The notes: generated by a model from the sequence alone, not told the origin. Positions 50,831 through 60,152 are shown, counted from the stretch's first letter. The stretch is 64,000 nucleotides of DNA from Salinimicrobium xinjiangense DSM 19287 (GCF_000423585.1 NZ_KE384056.1:45845-109844), one strand, 5' to 3'. Numbers and translations are program-made.

Positions 50831-51394
50831 TTATTCTTCCCAGCCCCAGGGAGCTGCAGGTGTTTTTACAGGTTGTGTTAAGTCGAATTCGACGCTAAAA
50901 AACCGGTCTGTTCCTAATCTTCTCAGGTTGTAGGTGAAGCCGGTATCTGTTAATGTGATCCACCACACATTAGAAGCTGCCAATGGCAAGAGATCGGCTG
51001 TTTGCTGGTCGGCCGGGAAAACCTGTAAATGAGGCTGTCCATGATTAGATGCAGTGCCGCCATACATTGTAACTTCATCTTCGCTTCCGTCTTTATGTCG
51101 GTGGTCATGCTTTAGTTCCAGTTTTCCATTGGTCTTTGAAAGGACCCAGGTGCGGGAACGGTCATCTCCAACAAAAAAAGGAATCTTGATTTGGTTCTCT
51201 GCACAGGATCGTACATGCATCACCAGCTTTTTGTTTCTGAAGTCATCATTTTCGGGAGCTGCAACTACTTTTCCTTCATAGGCTTGCCCACAATGCTGTT
51301 CAAGTTTTTCCCAAAATTCTGCCAGGGGATTCTGGTTCTGTGCTATGATATTTAAGCTTGAAAAGAGGAGGCTAAGAGAAATTATAATCTTCAT
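50831..51394 (-). CDS. Secreted hypothetical protein
   Basis: 187 residues, signal peptide ending NIIAQNQ. The mature part has two Cys (EQHCGQAYEG, VRSCAENQ) that may pair, DDRSRTWVLSK, a His-rich KHDHRHKDGSED segment and NVWWITLTDTGFTYNLRR, ending APWGWEE. The order resembles a family of short secreted flavobacterial proteins of unknown function. Possibly a lipocalin-like or calycin-like barrel, judging only from strand spacing. Divergent from the SGNH hydrolase gene, 85 bp away. Confidence 0.7.
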   Translation of the reverse strand: MKIIISLSLLFSSLNIIAQNQNPLAEFWEKLEQHCGQAYEGKVVAAPENDDFRNKKLVMHVRSCAENQIKIPFFVGDDRSRTWVLSKTNGKLELKHDHRHKDGSEDEVTMYGGTASNHGQPHLQVFPADQQTADLLPLAASNVWWITLTDTGFTYNLRRLGTDRFFSVEFDLTQPVKTPAAPWGWEE

Positions 51395-51479
51395 TTTTAA
51401 TGATTTTAGGTAAATATAGGAAAGTGGATGGGTAGAGCTGCCGCAGAAAAATATATTTTAGCTTTTTAAAATAGTCATT

Positions 51480-52178
51480 ATGAGAGGATTCTTATTGTCT
51501 TGCCTGTTGTTTACCCTGCTTTTTGGATGTAAAGAAAAAGAAGCAGAGAATATTGTAATAGTTGAAGAAGATCCATTGAGGTATCTTGCTCTGGGGGATT
51601 CATATACTATTGGCGAAAGTGTGGAACCCGAAATGCGATGGCCGGTTCAGCTTACTGAAAAGCTGCGGCTCGGAGGTTTTGAAATCGAAGACCCAAGGAT
51701 CATTGCCACAACCGGATGGACTACCGGGGATTTACTCAGGGCAATGGATGAGCGGCTTAATAACGAAAAATTTGATCTTGTCTCTGTGCTCATTGGGGTT
51801 AACAATCAGTACCAGGGAAAAAGTATCGAAGATTATGAAGAAGATCTCCACGAAATTTTTAAAAGAGCAATCGGGCATTCGAAAAAAGGTGCTGCCGGTG
51901 TGTTTGCTCTGAGTATTCCCGATTACGGTGTGACGCCATTTGGAGCTTCCAGGGAGGAAGAGATAGGTAAGGAGCTGGATGAATTTAATGAGGTGTTTAA
52001 TGATGTCGCAGGGCAGTACAATATTAAGTTTTTTGACATTACTCCAATTTCACGCAGGGCAAGGGAAGAACCCGAATTGATAGCAGAAGATGATCTTCAC
52101 CCGAGTGGCGACATGTACCGGCAATGGGTGGACCTGATCTATCCGAAAGTTGTAGAGATAATAAATACTGAAATTTAA
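51480..52178 (+). CDS. SGNH/GDSL hydrolase lipoprotein
   Basis: 232 residues. Lipobox LFGC (Cys ~17). Block I YLALGDSYTIGESV with the nucleophile Ser, Gly/Thr oxyanion block (ATTGWTTGDL), block III LIGVNNQYQG (Asn) and block V AEDDLHPSG (Asp and His). A lipid-anchored esterase/lipase-like enzyme, substrate unknown, outside the cytoplasmic membrane. Followed by a 78-bp gap and the DUF2851 gene. Confidence 0.9.
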   Translation: MRGFLLSCLLFTLLFGCKEKEAENIVIVEEDPLRYLALGDSYTIGESVEPEMRWPVQLTEKLRLGGFEIEDPRIIATTGWTTGDLLRAMDERLNNEKFDLVSVLIGVNNQYQGKSIEDYEEDLHEIFKRAIGHSKKGAAGVFALSIPDYGVTPFGASREEEIGKELDEFNEVFNDVAGQYNIKFFDITPISRRAREEPELIAEDDLHPSGDMYRQWVDLIYPKVVEIINTEI

Positions 52179-52256
52179 CTTATTTTGTAAGTCTTTTCCT
52201 GCTTAATAAATTACTGTCCCTCAAAAAGATATGTCTAAAATGCATATTTTTAATTT

Positions 52257-53543
52257 ATGCGGGAAGATTACCTACACTACTTGTGGAAATTTCAGAAAAT
52301 AGAACATTGGAGGCTCCAAACCTCTGATGGTTTACCTGTTAAAGTTGTTTCTCCCGGAACTCACAATCTCTTCTCGGGTCCCGATTTTTTTAATGCACGG
52401 CTGCTTATCGGTGGTCAGCAATGGGCGGGGAATCTGGAGATACATCTTCGTTCCTCAGACTGGTATTTGCACGGGCACGAAACTGATCCTGCATACGACA
52501 ATGTGATCCTGCATGTGGTTTGGGAGCACGATGTAGAGGTTTTTAGAAAAGACAATTCTTCCCTGCCTGTAGTAGAAATAAAACATCTGGTACAAAATGG
52601 TGCCCTTGACGCATATAATGAATTGTGTTCAGGTTCTTCTAACAGGTGGATCAATTGTGAAGATGATCTTCCTCAAATTGAGGAATTTCTTTTAGAGAAC
52701 TGGCTGGAGCGGCTGTATCTGGAAAGACTGGAACAAAAAACGGCGCTCATAAATACCCTTTTAGAGAAGTCGGCAGGAGACTGGGAAGCAGTTCTTTTTC
52801 AGCTGCTCGCCAGGAACTTTGGGCTTAACGTCAATGGAGAGGCTTTTATGGGTATAGCAAGGTCCATTCCTTTTGGAGTAATTCGCAAAACCCGGGGAAA
52901 TTTACTGCAGCTTGAATCTTTGCTACTGGGGCAGGGAGGATTTTTAAAAGGGGATCATGAAGAGCCTTATTATCGAAAGCTGCAGGAAGAATATGCCTAT
53001 CTTAAACGTAAATTTGCATTATCGGGCGAGGGAATCCTGCCGTCAAAATATTTCCGGCTTAGACCTGATAATTTTCCGGAGATAAGATTGGTCCAGCTCG
53101 CAGCAGTCTATCATAAAAACGAAAATTTGTTTTCTTCTCTTGAGAAGATTTCAGAAGCTCAGGATATTTATCAGCTTTTCCAGATCCAATTGAACGAATT
53201 TTGGAGTAGTCATTATACTTTTTCCTCCGGTCATCGTCCCAGGAAAAAGAATTTTAGCAGAAAATTCCTTGACCTGTTGATCATTAATACTGTGGTGCCT
53301 GTGAAATTCTCATGGCTAAAAAGTAAGGGCAAAGCAATTGATGGCCTTTTTGAGATCATGGAAAGCATTGCACCCGAAGAGAATCAGATCATTAAAAAAT
53401 TCAGAACTCTGCGTCCCGAAAATTTAAATAACGCGCTGCAGTCCCAGGGATTTTTACAATTGAAGAAAGAGTACTGTGATAAAAATGCCTGTCTTCAATG
53501 TGCTGTGGGATTAAAGATCCTTCAGAAAGAACCACAAATTTAA
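52257..53543 (+). CDS. DUF2851 family protein
   Basis: 428 residues, ATG at 52257 (MREDYLHYLWKFQKI). Typical DUF2851 features: GTHNLFSGPDFFNARLLIGG, WAGNLEIHLRSSDWYLHGH, DNVILHVVWEHD, WLERLYLERLEQK, FQLLARNFGLNVNGEAF, KYFRLRPDNFPEIRLVQLA, and a final Cys cluster (EYCDKNACLQCAVG) likely to bind metal. The H-x-x-x-W motif and acidic residues in the first third suggest a nuclease-like fold, unproven. Cytoplasmic, widespread in Bacteroidota. The PspC-like gene follows by 12 bp, so probably the same transcript. Confidence 0.85.
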   Translation: MREDYLHYLWKFQKIEHWRLQTSDGLPVKVVSPGTHNLFSGPDFFNARLLIGGQQWAGNLEIHLRSSDWYLHGHETDPAYDNVILHVVWEHDVEVFRKDNSSLPVVEIKHLVQNGALDAYNELCSGSSNRWINCEDDLPQIEEFLLENWLERLYLERLEQKTALINTLLEKSAGDWEAVLFQLLARNFGLNVNGEAFMGIARSIPFGVIRKTRGNLLQLESLLLGQGGFLKGDHEEPYYRKLQEEYAYLKRKFALSGEGILPSKYFRLRPDNFPEIRLVQLAAVYHKNENLFSSLEKISEAQDIYQLFQIQLNEFWSSHYTFSSGHRPRKKNFSRKFLDLLIINTVVPVKFSWLKSKGKAIDGLFEIMESIAPEENQIIKKFRTLRPENLNNALQSQGFLQLKKEYCDKNACLQCAVGLKILQKEPQI

Positions 53544-53555
53544 TATCTTTACGGC

Positions 53556-53786
53556 ATGCAAAAATGGGTGAACCAAATTAGAAATTATTTTGAGAGGCAT
53601 GGTTTTTATGTCTCGTCGCGCTTTGCCGATAAGTTGGGAATGAGAGCGAAAAACGTTCGTCTCTTTTTTATTTATCTGTCGTTTGCAACTTTTGGGATAG
53701 GCTTCGCAATTTATCTTACTCTTGCTTTCCTCCTGAAATTCAAAGATATGATCTATTCCAAGCGCACCTCTGTTTTTGATTTATAG
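53556..53786 (+). CDS. PspC-domain membrane protein
   Basis: 76 residues. The PspC signature runs from GFYVSSRFADKLGMRAKNVRL (domain usually starts with a G-V-x-x-G-L-A-x-x-x-x segment) into one membrane helix (FFIYLSFATFGIGFAIYLTLAFLL). Proteins of this kind sit in the inner membrane and may take part in envelope-stress responses; short flavobacterial versions lack any partner Psp genes, as here. Second gene of the DUF2851 transcript. Confidence 0.75.
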   Translation: MQKWVNQIRNYFERHGFYVSSRFADKLGMRAKNVRLFFIYLSFATFGIGFAIYLTLAFLLKFKDMIYSKRTSVFDL

Positions 53787-53921
53787 AGAAGTAGCTTAAA
53801 ACAGAACTTCCTTAGATTAACGTTTTATTTGCTTTTTAACTCCAGATAATTTGAAAACGTTAATATTTTTAGCATCTTGCTTCGCCGAAAATTCCATTTA
53901 ATATTATTTTAAAATGTTTAT

Positions 53922-56006
53922 ATGAGAAAGTCTTTGCTTTCATTCTTTTTTTCTGTTTTTATTCTAACTGCCTATGCACAGGATCTAAAGGTAGACGCTA
54001 ACATTCAAAATCCCTCAAAGGAGATCAATGATGGATTTGTTGAACTGAGTGTTCAGGGCGGAACCCCGCCTTATGAATACAGGTGGTCCAGCCAGGAAAC
54101 TCCTCTTGATTCTCCCCGAGCAGAGGGACTGGTGGAAGGAGTTGAGTATTCTGTAGTTGTTAAAGATGCAACGGGAGCCGAGGTGGAGAAAACCTACAAA
54201 GTACCGGCACAGGCTATCACAGAACATTTTAACGGGACTTTTGCTCCTATTGTTGCCAGTATGGGAAGTATTCTCTTTTGGGATCCTTTCTCTGCTATTG
54301 GCATCTATGATCCTGTAGTTTATGCCGACTTTCGAAGAGTTCCTGCTCCCGAATGGGAAGCAAATGTTGACGGGAAATTTATTCTTTCTGAATGGCTCTT
54401 GCCCGAAGGAACAGAGGTGGAAGAAGGAGATGCGATAGCTATGGTTTCCAAAGATGGAGAGAATATTACTGCCTACGCCAATGCTTCAGGTACTTTAAGA
54501 TACCTGGTGCAGGAAGGGGGAATGATCTATAATTCAGAGAATAAAGAGCACGTTATAGAACAGGGAGCACAGTACCTTGCCGCAATTGATTATGAAAATC
54601 CTGTGGCTCTTACACATCCAAACGGGGACCTGCAACAAAAAGATATTCCGTTCATCGTGATCTGGCTTGTCCTTGGAGCTTTGTTCTTTACATTGCGGAT
54701 GGGCTTTATAAATATTAGAGGTTTTAAACATGCTTTACAACTGGCTAAAGGAAAATATGATGACCCTAATGCCCCGGGACAGGTAACGCATTTCCAGGCG
54801 CTTGCTACTGCGGTTTCCGGAACAGTTGGTCTGGGAAATATCGCCGGGGTGGCCGTGGCTGTTTCCCTGGGAGGGGCAGGTGCTACTTTTTGGATGATCA
54901 TTGCCGGTTTACTTGGAATGTCTTCTAAATTCGTGGAATGTACCCTTGGGGTGAAGTATAGATTTATTAATAGTGAAGGCCGAGTATTTGGTGGGCCTAT
55001 GAATTACCTGCGCTATGGTCTTGAAAAAAGAGGACAAAAGGGATTAGGGAAATTCCTGGCTGTTTTCTTTGCTATTCTAGCAATTGGAGCCTCTTTTGGG
55101 GGTGGAAATATGTTCCAGGCCAACCAGTCTTTTGTAATTCTTGCAGGTGAATTTCCGGTACTTGTTGGGAATGGGTTCCTCTTTGGGATAGTGGTAGCTA
55201 TCCTGGTAGGAATTGTAATTATTGGAGGAATTTCCAGTATTGCTAAGGTAACCGGGAAAATTGTGCCTGTGATGGCCGGAATTTATATACTTGGAGCGCT
55301 TGTAGTAATTGGAGTGAATATCGAAAATATAGGTCCTGCTTTCTCAGCAATTTGGGACGGAGCTTTAAGCCCGAGTGCACTAAAAGGTGGAGTGATAGGG
55401 GTTTTGATCGTTGGATTCCAGAGAGCAGCTTTCTCGAATGAAGCGGGGGTTGGATCGGCAGCTATTGCACACAGTGCGGCGAAAACCCATCATCCGCCTT
55501 CCGAAGGTTTTGTCGCTTTGCTTGAACCTTTCATAGATACGGTAGTAGTGTGTACCCTTACTGCTCTGGTACTTATTTTCACAGGGATGCATGAAGTTGA
55601 AGGAGTTGGAGGAGTTGAACTTACTTCCAGTGCCTTTGGAAGTGTGATCTCCTGGTTCCCCTATGTACTTGCAACTGCAGTTTTCCTTTTCGCATTTTCA
55701 ACCATGATCTCCTGGTCATACTACGGGATGCGAGCCTGGACCTACCTCTTCGGAAAAAGTAAAAAGACTGAAGTTGTCTATAAATCACTATTCCTTTTCT
55801 TTGTAGTAGTTGGTGCCTCTGTAAGTTTAGGAGCTGTATTGGATTTCTCCGATATGATGATCCTGGCGATGTCCTTCCCTAACATTATTGGTCTTTACAT
55901 CATGAGTGGAGAAGTGAAGAAGGATCTCGACGAGTACAGCAGAAAGTTAAAAGCCGGTGAGCTTTTTCGTAAGCCCGAAAAGGAGCGCGTGAAGAAAGCT
56001 TCTTAA
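53922..56006 (+). CDS. Alanine/glycine:cation symporter with SprB-like and lipoyl-like N-terminal domains
   Basis: 694 residues. The C-terminal ~460 residues are a full AGCS transporter ([39 protein letters not shown]). Before it come a cleavable signal peptide (ending TAYAQ), a SprB-like Ig repeat (~25-95: [12 protein letters not shown]), a short hydrophobic stretch (~105-125) and a beta-rich biotinyl/lipoyl-like module (~150-205: [36 protein letters not shown]), but without the modifiable lysine motif. Ordinary AGCS proteins lack all of this. Sodium-driven alanine or glycine uptake is expected; the extra domains would face the periplasm. Confidence 0.88.
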   Translation: MRKSLLSFFFSVFILTAYAQDLKVDANIQNPSKEINDGFVELSVQGGTPPYEYRWSSQETPLDSPRAEGLVEGVEYSVVVKDATGAEVEKTYKVPAQAITEHFNGTFAPIVASMGSILFWDPFSAIGIYDPVVYADFRRVPAPEWEANVDGKFILSEWLLPEGTEVEEGDAIAMVSKDGENITAYANASGTLRYLVQEGGMIYNSENKEHVIEQGAQYLAAIDYENPVALTHPNGDLQQKDIPFIVIWLVLGALFFTLRMGFINIRGFKHALQLAKGKYDDPNAPGQVTHFQALATAVSGTVGLGNIAGVAVAVSLGGAGATFWMIIAGLLGMSSKFVECTLGVKYRFINSEGRVFGGPMNYLRYGLEKRGQKGLGKFLAVFFAILAIGASFGGGNMFQANQSFVILAGEFPVLVGNGFLFGIVVAILVGIVIIGGISSIAKVTGKIVPVMAGIYILGALVVIGVNIENIGPAFSAIWDGALSPSALKGGVIGVLIVGFQRAAFSNEAGVGSAAIAHSAAKTHHPPSEGFVALLEPFIDTVVVCTLTALVLIFTGMHEVEGVGGVELTSSAFGSVISWFPYVLATAVFLFAFSTMISWSYYGMRAWTYLFGKSKKTEVVYKSLFLFFVVVGASVSLGAVLDFSDMMILAMSFPNIIGLYIMSGEVKKDLDEYSRKLKAGELFRKPEKERVKKAS

Positions 56007-56021
56007 GCTTCTGGACATAGC

Positions 56022-56900
56022 ATGAAAAACCTGAGGTCCAATTTTGTTTTCACAAGAAGTCAACAGAATGGGATCTTTATTTTGGTGGCGATCATTATCG
56101 TGCTCCAGCTGATATATTTCTTTATTTCTTTCTCTTCGGAAGCTTCACCCAATCCACGCGAGGAGGAGATAGTGGAGCAAATGCAGAGATCAATAGATTC
56201 TTTGAAATTACTGGCAGCGCAGAAGGATTCTGTGCCTCTTGTACCTTTCAATCCCAATTTTATTTCTGATTATAAAGGTTATATGCTCGGCATGAGTGTG
56301 ACTGAAATTGACAGGTTACATGAATTCCGGAAGCGGGATCTATGGGTCAATTCGGCTGAAGAATTTCAGGCTGTAACGGGAGTCTCCGATTCATTGCTGA
56401 AGATTCTCGCTCCATCTTTCAAATTTCCGGACTTCAGAAGAAATACTTCCGAAGATAATAAGGTGTCAAAAAAGGTATTTTCAACACCTCTTATAAAAGC
56501 CGATCTCAACGCTGCCACAGAAGATGATCTCCGGAAGGTCAATGGCATTGGGGAAAAACTTTCCGCCAGGATCGTAAGCTACAGAAATAGTCTGGGAGGC
56601 TTCAGGGGTAATGCACAGCTTAAAGATGTTTATGGTTTATCACCTGAAGTCATATTAAGACTACTCGAAAATTTTGAGGTGAAAAATTCCGCAGGAGAGA
56701 GGAGCGATATTAATTCGGCTACTGTCTTACAACTAGTGGACTTACCTTACCTCAATTATGAACAGGCACGGGCCATTGTGAAATTCAGGGAGGAAGCAGG
56801 GGAGATTAAAAGTTTTGAAGAACTGCGGCAGATTAAGAATTTTCCCGTTGATAAATTAGACAGAATTGAGCTATATTTGACGATCGACGGGAAAAATTGA
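56022..56900 (+). CDS. Helix-hairpin-helix (ComEA-like) membrane-anchored protein
   Basis: 292 residues. One N-terminal membrane helix (GIFILVAIIIVLQLIYFFISF), then three helix-hairpin-helix units: FRKRDLWVNSAEEFQAVTGV (~100), ADLNAATEDDLRKVNGIGEKL (~165) and SDINSATVLQLVDLPYLNYEQ (~230). Such units bind DNA without sequence preference; ComEA proteins hold incoming DNA in the periplasm, but flavobacterial versions are common also where competence is unknown. It starts 16 bp after the symporter stop, so it may share its transcript. Confidence 0.85.
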   Translation: MKNLRSNFVFTRSQQNGIFILVAIIIVLQLIYFFISFSSEASPNPREEEIVEQMQRSIDSLKLLAAQKDSVPLVPFNPNFISDYKGYMLGMSVTEIDRLHEFRKRDLWVNSAEEFQAVTGVSDSLLKILAPSFKFPDFRRNTSEDNKVSKKVFSTPLIKADLNAATEDDLRKVNGIGEKLSARIVSYRNSLGGFRGNAQLKDVYGLSPEVILRLLENFEVKNSAGERSDINSATVLQLVDLPYLNYEQARAIVKFREEAGEIKSFEELRQIKNFPVDKLDRIELYLTIDGKN

Positions 56901-56960
56901 GTTTTTCGCACCCCCTTTAATTTTAAGGTCAAAAAAAAACAACATTCAGAAATTATTTTT

Positions 56961-58130
56961 ATGAATAGCAGATATTTTACAGAAGAGCACGAATTATTCA
57001 GAAAAAGCTTCCGGGAATTTTTACAGAAGGAAGTGGTGCCACATATTGATAAATGGGAAAAAACGGGAACTATTGAACGTTTCATCTGGGAAAAATTCGG
57101 GGAAATGGGATATTTTGGACTCAACTATCCTGAACAATATGGAGGTCTTGATCTGGATATTTTCTACACCGTAATTTTTCTAGAGGAATTGCAGAAGATC
57201 AATAGTGGTGGATTCGCAGCGGCTATGTGGGCTCATGCTTACCTTGCCATGACCCATGTTGCAAAGGAAGGAGATGAAGCAATTAAAGAAAAATACCTGA
57301 CCGCCAGTATAAGCGGAGAAAAAATTGGTTGTCTTTGTATTTCTGAACCTTCGGGAGGTAGTGATGTGGCAGGAATGCGTACCACTGCAGTTAAGAAAGG
57401 GGACAAATACGTGATCAATGGATCAAAGACATTCATTACTAATGGAGTCTACTCTGACTATTTAGTAGTGGCTGCCAAGACCAATCCCGAGCTGAAGGCT
57501 AAAGGGATGAGTATTTTTATTGTAGATCGTGATACTCCCGGAATATCGGCTACCAAGTTAGACAAGCTGGGCTGGAGGGCATCAGATACTGCCGAGATCG
57601 CGTTTGACAATGTGGAAATTCCTGTCTCTAATCTTATGGGAGAAGAAGGAAAGGGATTTCCTTATATCATGCAGCACTTTGCTTTTGAAAGATTGATCAT
57701 GGGAATAAATGCTCACGCGCGGGCCGAGTTTGCTCTTGATTATACACTACAATATATGAAGGAAAGAGAGGCTTTTGGAACTACCATAGATAAATTCCAG
57801 GCGCTTCGACATACCTATGCCGATATGGCCAGTGAGGTGGAGATGGCAAAGGAATTCAATTATTCCATTGCCGAAAGAATGCACCGCGGTGTATACGTGG
57901 TAAAGGAAGCCAGTATGTCTAAGCTGCTCTCTACTAAAATTGCAGACGAAGTGATCTATAAGTGTCTTCAGTTCCTTGGAGGTTATGGGTACATGGAAGA
58001 TTATCCGTTGGCACGGCTTTTACGTGACAGTAGATTAGGGCCTATTGGAGGAGGAACTTCAGAGATCCTGAGGGAGATCATCGCTAAGATGCTTATAGAC
58101 GGGAAAGAATATAAACCGGCAGCCAAGTAG
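56961..58130 (+). CDS. Acyl-CoA dehydrogenase
   Basis: 389 residues, normal length. N-terminal helical domain (EEHELFRKSFREFLQKEVVPH), FAD-binding middle part (IGCLCISEPSGGSDVAGMRTT; KTFITNGVYSDYLVV), C-terminal helical domain (YMKEREAFGTTIDKFQALRH; FLGGYGYMEDYPLARLLRD; GTSEILREIIAKMLI). Oxidises an acyl-CoA to the enoyl-CoA with FAD and passes electrons to ETF. The chain-length specificity is not clear. Single gene between the HhH gene and a heptamer-repeat gap. Confidence 0.92.
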   Translation: MNSRYFTEEHELFRKSFREFLQKEVVPHIDKWEKTGTIERFIWEKFGEMGYFGLNYPEQYGGLDLDIFYTVIFLEELQKINSGGFAAAMWAHAYLAMTHVAKEGDEAIKEKYLTASISGEKIGCLCISEPSGGSDVAGMRTTAVKKGDKYVINGSKTFITNGVYSDYLVVAAKTNPELKAKGMSIFIVDRDTPGISATKLDKLGWRASDTAEIAFDNVEIPVSNLMGEEGKGFPYIMQHFAFERLIMGINAHARAEFALDYTLQYMKEREAFGTTIDKFQALRHTYADMASEVEMAKEFNYSIAERMHRGVYVVKEASMSKLLSTKIADEVIYKCLQFLGGYGYMEDYPLARLLRDSRLGPIGGGTSEILREIIAKMLIDGKEYKPAAK

Positions 58131-58262
58131 GTTCAAAGTTTAAGGTTTTAGGTTGCGGGTTGCCAGTTGCGGGTTTCAGGTGGTGGTTATGTCCACTGTC
58201 CTCTGACCACTGACCTCTGATCACTGATCAATTGGTGCTTGGAATTTGGTGCTTGGAATTCG
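58130..58262. repeat. Chain of three heptamer-period arrays
   Basis: First GTTCAAA, GTTTAAG, GTTTTAG, GTTGCGG, GTTGCCA, GTTGCGG, GTTTCAG; then CACTGTC, CTCTGAC, CACTGAC, CTCTGAT, CACTGAT; then TTGGTGC, TTGGAAT, TTGGTGC, TTGGAAT. Three unrelated unit types lie next to each other, all with a 7-nt period. They fill the gap before the rpsU promoter. Confidence 0.85.
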
Positions 58263-58296
58263 ATTAGAACTTTTTTCAAAATAAATATTCGAATAA

Positions 58297-58326
58297 TTGT
58301 GGGTTTGCAATAATGGATTATCTTTG
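58297..58326 (+). promoter_or_regulatory. Promoter of rpsU
   Basis: TTG at 58297-58299, 19-nt spacer, TATCTTTG at 58319-58326: a full match to the Bacteroidota TTG/TAnnTTTG form. The start of transcription would be near 58332, giving a leader of about 27 nt. Confidence 0.65.
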
Positions 58327-58340
58327 CACCCTAATTTTTA

Positions 58341-58354
58341 AAGAAAGGAGGTGA
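58341..58354 (+). promoter_or_regulatory. rpsU: Extended Shine-Dalgarno sequence of rpsU
   Basis: AAGAAAGGAGGTGA can pair almost entirely with the 3' end of 16S rRNA and stands 4 nt before the ATG. No other gene in the window has such a site. In Bacteroidota the anti-SD is normally hidden with the help of bS21, so this site should act as an autoregulatory switch for bS21. Confidence 0.85.
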
Positions 58355-58358
58355 CACT

Positions 58359-58553
58359 ATGTTAATTATACCAGTTAAAGACGGAGAAAATATTGATAGA
58401 GCGCTGAAGCGTTTCAAGCGTAAATTTGATCGTACAGGAACAATGCGTCAGTTGAGAGATCGTCAAGCATTCACAAAACCGTCAGTAGAACGTAGGGCTC
58501 AAATCCAAAAAGCTGCTTACATTCAGCATCTAAGAGATCAGGAAGAGATCTAA
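58359..58553 (+). CDS. rpsU: 30S ribosomal protein bS21
   Basis: 64 residues, the standard length: MLIIPVKDGENIDRALKRFK, a basic centre (RKFDRTGTMRQLRDRQ) and the C-terminal helix KAAYIQHLRDQEEI. It binds the 30S platform near the 16S 3' end. The perfect SD before it is exceptional among the genes here and points to control by the ribosome's own bS21 content. Followed by a separate promoter for the recombinase gene, although read-through is possible. Confidence 0.95.
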   Translation: MLIIPVKDGENIDRALKRFKRKFDRTGTMRQLRDRQAFTKPSVERRAQIQKAAYIQHLRDQEEI

Positions 58554-58597
58554 GATCAATTCCTAAGCCTGAGTTCTTAGGTATATAATATTAACTG

Positions 58598-58624
58598 TTG
58601 GTAGACTAAAGTTTAATAACTTTG
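58598..58624 (+). promoter_or_regulatory. Possible promoter of the xer recombinase gene
   Basis: TTG at 58598-58600, 16-nt spacer, TAACTTTG at 58617-58624 (perfect -7 box, spacer slightly short). Confidence 0.45.
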
Positions 58625-58642
58625 TCTGTCAACAGTTTTTTT

Positions 58643-59551
58643 ATGCCCCAAAACCAATTCGACCCTTTCTTCCAGTACCTGGAACTTGAAAAGCAAAATT
58701 CTGCTCATACGATCACTGCATACAAGGCCGATCTTTTAAGTTTTGCTGAATTCATTTCTGCTACTTACGGGCAGGAGGATCTAAAGGAGGTGAATTATCC
58801 GCAGGTGCGCAACTGGATCGTTCATTTGGTAGAACAGGGGTTATCCAACACCAGCATTAACCGTAAGACTTCATCTATTAAGGCGTATTACCGGTTCCTT
58901 CAAAAGTCCAGACAAATTGAAGTCTCTCCCCTGGCGAAACACCGGTCGCTGAAAACCTCCAGAAGTCTGCAGGTTCCCTTTTCTGAGACTGAAGTAGAGA
59001 ATGCACTGCAGCAAATCCCGGCTGAGGGTTTTGAAGCCGTAAGAAATAAACTAATGGTCGAGCTATTCTATTCCACCGGAATAAGGCGCAGTGAATTAAT
59101 CGGGATAAGATTGAAAGATGTGGATCTCTCCACAGGATTACTTAAAGTAAAAGGTAAGGGGAGCAAAGAGAGATTTATTCCTTTACTTGCCGGAGTGACG
59201 GGTACTGTAGAAGCATATCTTCAGGAAAGAAAAGGTGTCGAAAATGAGAATTCCGAAGGATATTTATTTTTGACTTCAGCAGGCGTTAAAATGTATGATT
59301 CCCTTGTCTACAGAACAATTAATAATTACTTTAGAGGTATCTCGAGTAAGTTAAAGAAGAGTCCGCACATCCTGCGGCATTCTTTTGCCACTCACTTGTT
59401 GAACCAGGGTGCTCATATAAATGCTGTTAAAGAACTTCTGGGACATTCCAGTCTTGCTGCCACTCAGGTATACACCCACAACAGCATGGCCGAGCTCAAC
59501 AAGGTCTATAAAAACGCACACCCCCGGAACAATAAGAAGGGATCTGAGTAA
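58643..59551 (+). CDS. xerC: Tyrosine recombinase XerC-like
   Basis: 302 residues from the ATG at 58643 (MPQNQFDPFFQYLELEKQNS); an in-frame TTG at 58622 overlaps the -7 box. Core-binding domain with SAHTITAYKADLLSFAEF and SNTSINRKTSSIKAYYRFL; catalytic residues Arg in FYSTGIRRSELIGI, Lys in VKGKGSKERFIPL, HILRHSFATH, LGHSSLAATQVYTH with the Tyr nucleophile. Chromosome-dimer resolution at dif with XerD is the expected role; whether this copy is XerC or XerD cannot be told from the sequence. Position next to rpsU and hpf is usual in flavobacteria. Confidence 0.88.
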   Translation: MPQNQFDPFFQYLELEKQNSAHTITAYKADLLSFAEFISATYGQEDLKEVNYPQVRNWIVHLVEQGLSNTSINRKTSSIKAYYRFLQKSRQIEVSPLAKHRSLKTSRSLQVPFSETEVENALQQIPAEGFEAVRNKLMVELFYSTGIRRSELIGIRLKDVDLSTGLLKVKGKGSKERFIPLLAGVTGTVEAYLQERKGVENENSEGYLFLTSAGVKMYDSLVYRTINNYFRGISSKLKKSPHILRHSFATHLLNQGAHINAVKELLGHSSLAATQVYTHNSMAELNKVYKNAHPRNNKKGSE

Positions 59552-59575
59552 TTGTCTAATTAAAATTTAAATTTT

Positions 59576-59881
59576 ATGAAAGTCAACGTCCAATCCGTAA
59601 ACTTCCAGGCAGATCAAAAACTGATCAATTTCGTTCAAAAAAAGCTGGACAAGCTTGAAACCCATTTTGACAATGTAACGTTTGCTGAGGTATATCTCAA
59701 AGTGGAAAATACCAGCTTAAAAGAGAATAAAATTTCGGAAATTTTACTGAGTATCCCCGGGGATGAAATTATTTGTAAAAAGAAAGGCAGGAGATTTGAA
59801 ATAGGTGTAGATGAATGTGTTAGTTCCCTGGAGCGGCAACTACAGAAGAGGAAGAGAAAATTTAATGTGCAGGTAGCCTAA
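59576..59881 (+). CDS. hpf: Ribosome hibernation-promoting factor (HPF/RaiA, short form)
   Basis: 101 residues, the short-form length. Begins MKVNVQSVNFQADQKLINFV, continues KKLDKLETHFDNVTFAEVYL and ends with the basic helix SSLERQLQKRKRKFNV. It binds the 30S decoding centre and silences ribosomes in stationary phase. It follows the recombinase gene by 24 bp and a tRNA promoter begins just after its stop. Confidence 0.88.
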   Translation: MKVNVQSVNFQADQKLINFVQKKLDKLETHFDNVTFAEVYLKVENTSLKENKISEILLSIPGDEIICKKKGRRFEIGVDECVSSLERQLQKRKRKFNVQVA

Positions 59882-59901
59882 AAAATATTTTCTCAAATGT
59901 T

Positions 59902-59930
59902 TTGAGAACAGAATTAAATTTATACATTTG
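59902..59930 (+). promoter_or_regulatory. Promoter of the tRNA-tuf cluster
   Basis: TTG at 59902-59904, 18-nt spacer, TACATTTG at 59923-59930, about 50 bp before tRNA-Thr. A good TTG/TAnnTTTG match; probably drives tRNA-Thr, Tyr, Gly, Thr and possibly tuf. Confidence 0.65.
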
Positions 59931-59979
59931 CAGTCCGTTAGAAATAGCGGACTTTTTTTGTGAAAAAAGGCAGTATTAG

Positions 59980-60053
59980 GCCGATGTAGCTCAGCTGGCT
60001 AGAGCAGCTGATTTGTAATCAGCAGGTCGTGGGTTCGAGTCCCTCCATCGGCT
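59980..60053 (+). tRNA. tRNA-Thr (anticodon TGT)
   Basis: Acceptor GCCGATG/CATCGGC, D-arm AGCTCAGCTGGCTAGAGC, anticodon loop with TGT in CTGATTTGTAATCAG, T-arm GTGGGTTCGAGTCCCTC, discriminator T. CCA is not encoded. First of the cluster. Confidence 0.93.
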
Positions 60054-60152
60054 CTGAAATATTGAAGAAAAAACGCGCGGGCGTAGCAAGATGAACAGCG
60101 TTCTGAAGAGCTACAGAGGGACGAGAAGTTTATCCCGAGCGAAAGTCGAGGG

